Positions 61,385-64,000 of a stretch of 64,000 nt of DNA are shown here, in pieces. The stretch is from Dehalococcoides mccartyi 195. Its GTDB lineage: Bacteria; Chloroflexota; Dehalococcoidia; Dehalococcoidales; Dehalococcoidaceae. A program made the translations under genes and the position numbers. Location of the stretch: NCBI RefSeq assembly GCF_000011905.1, contig NC_002936.3, positions 124,001 to 188,000 of the forward strand, read 5' to 3'. The notes below the pieces were generated by a model. It was not told where the DNA came from. It searched no databases and worked only from the letters and a program-made list of their open reading frames with translations. The stretch's first letter is position 1; the number at the start of each line of letters is the position of its first letter.

Positions 61385-61492
61385 CAAACCGGAAATTTTA
61401 AGGCGATCTGGATAGATTGTTTTAAATAAAACAGTAAATGCCTTAGGGCCATCTGGGTTACGGCGGTTTAGTGTGCTGGTTTTGTGTTGGCT

Positions 61493-61981
61493 TTAGTTGA
61501 AGAAGTCCCGGATAACACCGAATTCATCAGGTAAAAGCGACAAAATCAGCGGGAACTTGTCAAGAAGTATCTGGGCAATGGCAGAGTCAGTAATGACCGA
61601 AGCGGAGCCAAAGAACTTGACCCAGATGGCCAGCAGGGCGGCAGTAAAAATGCCGGAAACCAGCAAACCGAATATTGCGCCCCCCAGCCGATTTATCCAG
61701 TTAAGGAAAGTCGGCTTTATTATGGCATCAAGCAGCTTGGCAATGATAGTGGTGGCTGCCCAGATGACCATGAGTACCAGTAGGAAAGCCACTATATTGG
61801 CCCACTCCGGGCTGGATATAAAACTGAGCCATTCGGCTACTGTGGGGTAGAAACGCCCTGCCAGTATAATGCCGATAATCAGCCCCACCAGATGCAGAAA
61901 GTTGCGTATCAGGCCGGTAAAAAAGCCGCTTACGGTCTGAATACCCAGTACTATCAGTAAAACTATATCTAGCCAGTTCAT
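61493..61981 (-). CDS. CvpA-family membrane protein
   Basis: A 162-residue protein with four hydrophobic helices and the family start MNWLDIVLLIVLGIQTVSGFFTGLIRNFLHLVGL. Related to CvpA of enterobacteria, needed for colicin V production; a general role in membrane integrity is suspected. Convergent with the ferredoxin gene. Confidence 0.85.
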   Translation of the reverse strand: MNWLDIVLLIVLGIQTVSGFFTGLIRNFLHLVGLIIGIILAGRFYPTVAEWLSFISSPEWANIVAFLLVLMVIWAATTIIAKLLDAIIKPTFLNWINRLGGAIFGLLVSGIFTAALLAIWVKFFGSASVITDSAIAQILLDKFPLILSLLPDEFGVIRDFFN

Positions 61982-62077
61982 AGCTTTGATTAAAGCATAT
62001 CTGCATGGGTAAACGCAATAGCCGGATTGGTCTGGATTTGTCAGCCGTATTTAAGCAGGTCTTGGGCTAAAGGGAGA

Positions 62078-62881
62078 TTAGCCCTTTCCCAGCTCTACCG
62101 AACGGTCAAAAGCCGCTTTGGCAGCCTTAATCACGGTTGTTTCCAGTCCGGCTTGCTCAAATACCTTTATAGCTTCGGCGGTAGTGCCGCCGGGAGAGGT
62201 TACATTTTTGCGGAGCTGGGCAAGCGGCAGGCCGGATTTTTCCGCATAAACAGCCGAACCGGCGGCTGTCTGGGATACCAGTACCGTTGCTTCCTCAGGG
62301 GTAAAGCCCATTTCCTGAGCCGCTTTTTCCAGACTTTCCATAAACAGGAAGAAATAAGCCGGGCCTGAACCTGAGATGGCGGTAGCCGCATCCAGCATGG
62401 TTTCTTTGCCGGTATATATTTCTTTGCCCATGGCGGAAAGTATGCTTTTAGCTTGTTCTTTCTGGGCGGGGCTTACCGCCGGCAGGGCAGTCCAGACGCT
62501 CATGCCCATGCCTATCATAGCCGGGGTGTTGGGCATAACCCTTACTACGGCTTTGTGTTCAAGCCCGCCGGACAGTTTACTTAGAGTTGCCCCGGCAATA
62601 ATGGATATGACCAGCTGTGTCTCTGCCAGTTTGCCCTTAAGTCCGGCGCTCAGTTCAGCCAGGTTCTGGGGTTTTATAGCCAGCAGGACTACTTCGGCGT
62701 TTTTTATGGCCTCCGGGTTTGAAGGGGTGGTCTTTATGCCATAGGTATTTTCAAGGAAAGTGCGGCGTTCGGCTTTAATCTCACTTACGGTAATATCCTT
62801 AGGCGGGCAGATATTCTTTTGGATAAGGGCGCCCAAAATGGCCTCGCCCATATTTCCCCCGCCGATAAATGCTATTTTCAT
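62078..62881 (-). CDS. proC: Pyrroline-5-carboxylate reductase
   Basis: Last step of proline synthesis: reduces pyrroline-5-carboxylate with NAD(P)H. A 267-residue protein with the dinucleotide motif IAFIGGGNMGEAILGAL at the N-terminus, the VVLLAIKPQNL segment, RVMPNTPAMIGMG, and the C-terminal AAGSAVYAEKSGLPLAQLRKNVTSPGGTTAEAI signature. The leuS stop is 1 bp upstream. Confidence 0.95.
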   Translation of the reverse strand: MKIAFIGGGNMGEAILGALIQKNICPPKDITVSEIKAERRTFLENTYGIKTTPSNPEAIKNAEVVLLAIKPQNLAELSAGLKGKLAETQLVISIIAGATLSKLSGGLEHKAVVRVMPNTPAMIGMGMSVWTALPAVSPAQKEQAKSILSAMGKEIYTGKETMLDAATAISGSGPAYFFLFMESLEKAAQEMGFTPEEATVLVSQTAAGSAVYAEKSGLPLAQLRKNVTSPGGTTAEAIKVFEQAGLETTVIKAAKAAFDRSVELGKG

Positions 62882-62882
62882 A

Positions 62883-64000
62883 TTATTTCACCACAATATT
62901 TACTAATTTGCCGGGTACATATATGACAGACGCCGGGGTTTTGCCCTGCAGGTGGGGTTTGACTCTGGTGCTGTTTAAGGCAGTTTCCTTAGCTTCGTCC
63001 TCCGAGATACCGGCCGGCATTTCCAGCCTTTCGCGGAGTTTGCCGTTTACCTGGATAATCAGGGTAATCACTTCGTCTTTAGCCAGTTCTTCGTCCCACT
63101 TAGGCCAGCTCTGGTTGTGAATGGAATATTCCATGTCCAGATTTGCCCAGAGTTCCTCGGCAATATGGGGGGCAACCGGGGCAAGCATAAGGGCAAAAGT
63201 TTTAAGGCTGTTTTGCCAGCTTTCCGCCGAGACGGCGGCAGCCTCTTTAAACTTGGCCAGGCTGTTTGAAAGCTCCATCAGGGCGGCCACTACCGTATTG
63301 AAACGCAGCCGTTCAATATCCATAGTTATCTTTTTGATAGTCTGGTGGAGGGTGCGCTTAAGTTCGCGTTCCGCTTCAGCCGAGGCGGTTTGGGGGGTGT
63401 ATTCTTCTGTAAACAAGTTCCAGACCCGGTTCAGCCAGCGGCTCATACCCGAAAGGCCGGAATCATTCCATTCCCCGCCCTGATCCCACGGGCCCACAAA
63501 CATCAGATAAGCCCTGACGGCGTCTGTGCCTACCTCTGCCACCAGATTATCCGGGGTAACTACATTCCCCTTTGATTTGCTCATTTTCTGGTGGTTGCTG
63601 ACGATAATGCCCTGATTAAAAAGCTTTTTAAAGGGTTCGCCGAAGTCTATTATGCCCATATCCCGCAGGGCTTTGGTGAAGAAACGGGAATAAAAAAGGT
63701 GCATAACGGCGTGTTCGGCACCGCCGGTATAAAGGTCTACCGGCATCCAGTACCGCAGTTTTTCCGGGTCAAACGGCCCTTTGTCATAACCGGGGCTGGT
63801 ATAACGCAGGAAATACCACGAAGAACACATGAAGGTATCCATGGTATCTGTTTCACGTTTAGCCTTACCCCCGCAGACCGGGCAGGTGGTATTTACAAAG
63901 CCTTCATTATATTTCAGGGGGGATTCGCCCCCGCTGCGGAACTCTACATCTTCCGGCAGAAGCACCGGCAGGTCTTTTTCAGGTACGGGTACAATGCCGC
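62883..64000 (-). CDS. leuS: Leucyl-tRNA synthetase, C-terminal part (5' end outside window)
   Basis: Charges tRNA-Leu. The visible 370 or so residues run off the right edge of the window, and the frame remains open there. Class Ia features are seen: a CxxC zinc knuckle (CPVCGGKAKRETDTMDTFMCSSWYFLRYTSPG) and KMSKS in HQKMSKSKGNVV, then the anticodon-binding domain (LKRTLHQTIKKITMDIERLRFNTVVAALMEL) and the C-terminal domain. Ends 1 bp before proC. Confidence 0.95.
   Translation of the reverse strand, partial: GIVPVPEKDLPVLLPEDVEFRSGGESPLKYNEGFVNTTCPVCGGKAKRETDTMDTFMCSSWYFLRYTSPGYDKGPFDPEKLRYWMPVDLYTGGAEHAVMHLFYSRFFTKALRDMGIIDFGEPFKKLFNQGIIVSNHQKMSKSKGNVVTPDNLVAEVGTDAVRAYLMFVGPWDQGGEWNDSGLSGMSRWLNRVWNLFTEEYTPQTASAEAERELKRTLHQTIKKITMDIERLRFNTVVAALMELSNSLAKFKEAAAVSAESWQNSLKTFALMLAPVAPHIAEELWANLDMEYSIHNQSWPKWDEELAKDEVITLIIQVNGKLRERLEMPAGISEDEAKETALNSTRVKPHLQGKTPASVIYVPGKLVNIVVK

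Overview
The window looks like chromosome of Dehalococcoides mccartyi, an organohalide-respiring Chloroflexota bacterium. The evidence is the combination of Tat-exported reductive dehalogenases (RdhA) with small RdhB membrane partners, a Hym-type [FeFe]-hydrogenase operon, a formate-dehydrogenase-like oxidoreductase with Ser where formate dehydrogenases carry Sec/Cys (OmeA) beside an NrfD-type subunit (OmeB), a cobyrinate amidation gene, and many PAS sensor kinases. From memory the gene order resembles strain 195; I could not check this.

Left core region (1-25112): a TrpD-family gene cut by the window edge; a four-PAS sensor kinase; CobB/CbiA for corrinoid synthesis; YjbQ; two lone receiver-domain proteins; rhomboid protease; a zinc-ribbon protein; a type IV pilin-like protein. 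A phosphate block follows: phoB-like and phoR-like genes, a terminator, three 11-bp Pho-box-like repeats, then methylglyoxal synthase, pstS, pstC, pstA, pstB, phoU and an ArsC/LMW-phosphatase-like gene. Next come a GNAT gene, the hymABCD operon, a lipase, a zinc metallopeptidase, a DMT transporter, an AhpD-like protein and tRNA-Val(CAC).

Integrated element (about 25104-41182): a 16-kb island sits in the 3' end of tRNA-Val. It carries a large serine recombinase whose stop codon lies inside the tRNA gene. A 10-bp direct repeat (CGCCCACCAT) and a 14-bp inverted repeat (13/14) mark both ends, and joining the ends in silico gives a 50-bp dyad of the form expected for a serine-integrase attP. Cargo: a compact tyrosine recombinase with a zinc-ribbon insert, a sigma-like protein, a sliding-clamp paralogue, hypothetical genes, a MarR regulator divergent from an rdhA with an in-frame TGA at a conserved Trp plus rdhB, a recombinase remnant, an IS3-family element with a frameshift heptamer, a TIR-like (ThsB/DUF1863-type) gene truncated by that IS, a SLATT (DUF4231-type) membrane protein, and an ECF sigma/anti-sigma pair.

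Right region (41183-64000): two reductive-dehalogenase loci with their regulators. One is a response regulator and PAS kinase divergent from rdhA, a small lipoprotein gene and rdhB. The other is a B12-domain-like protein, a kinase with a possible DUF1638-type sensor and a response regulator, divergent from a second rdhA-rdhB. After these come a DEAD-box helicase, a TerC-family protein, the omeA-omeB-fdhE cluster, rsmD, coaD, a ferredoxin, cvpA, proC and the 3' part of leuS. Functionally, hydrogenase supplies electrons, OmeAB/RdhAB form the respiratory end, CobB supports the corrinoid cofactor, and the sensors near rdhA genes probably decide which dehalogenase is made.
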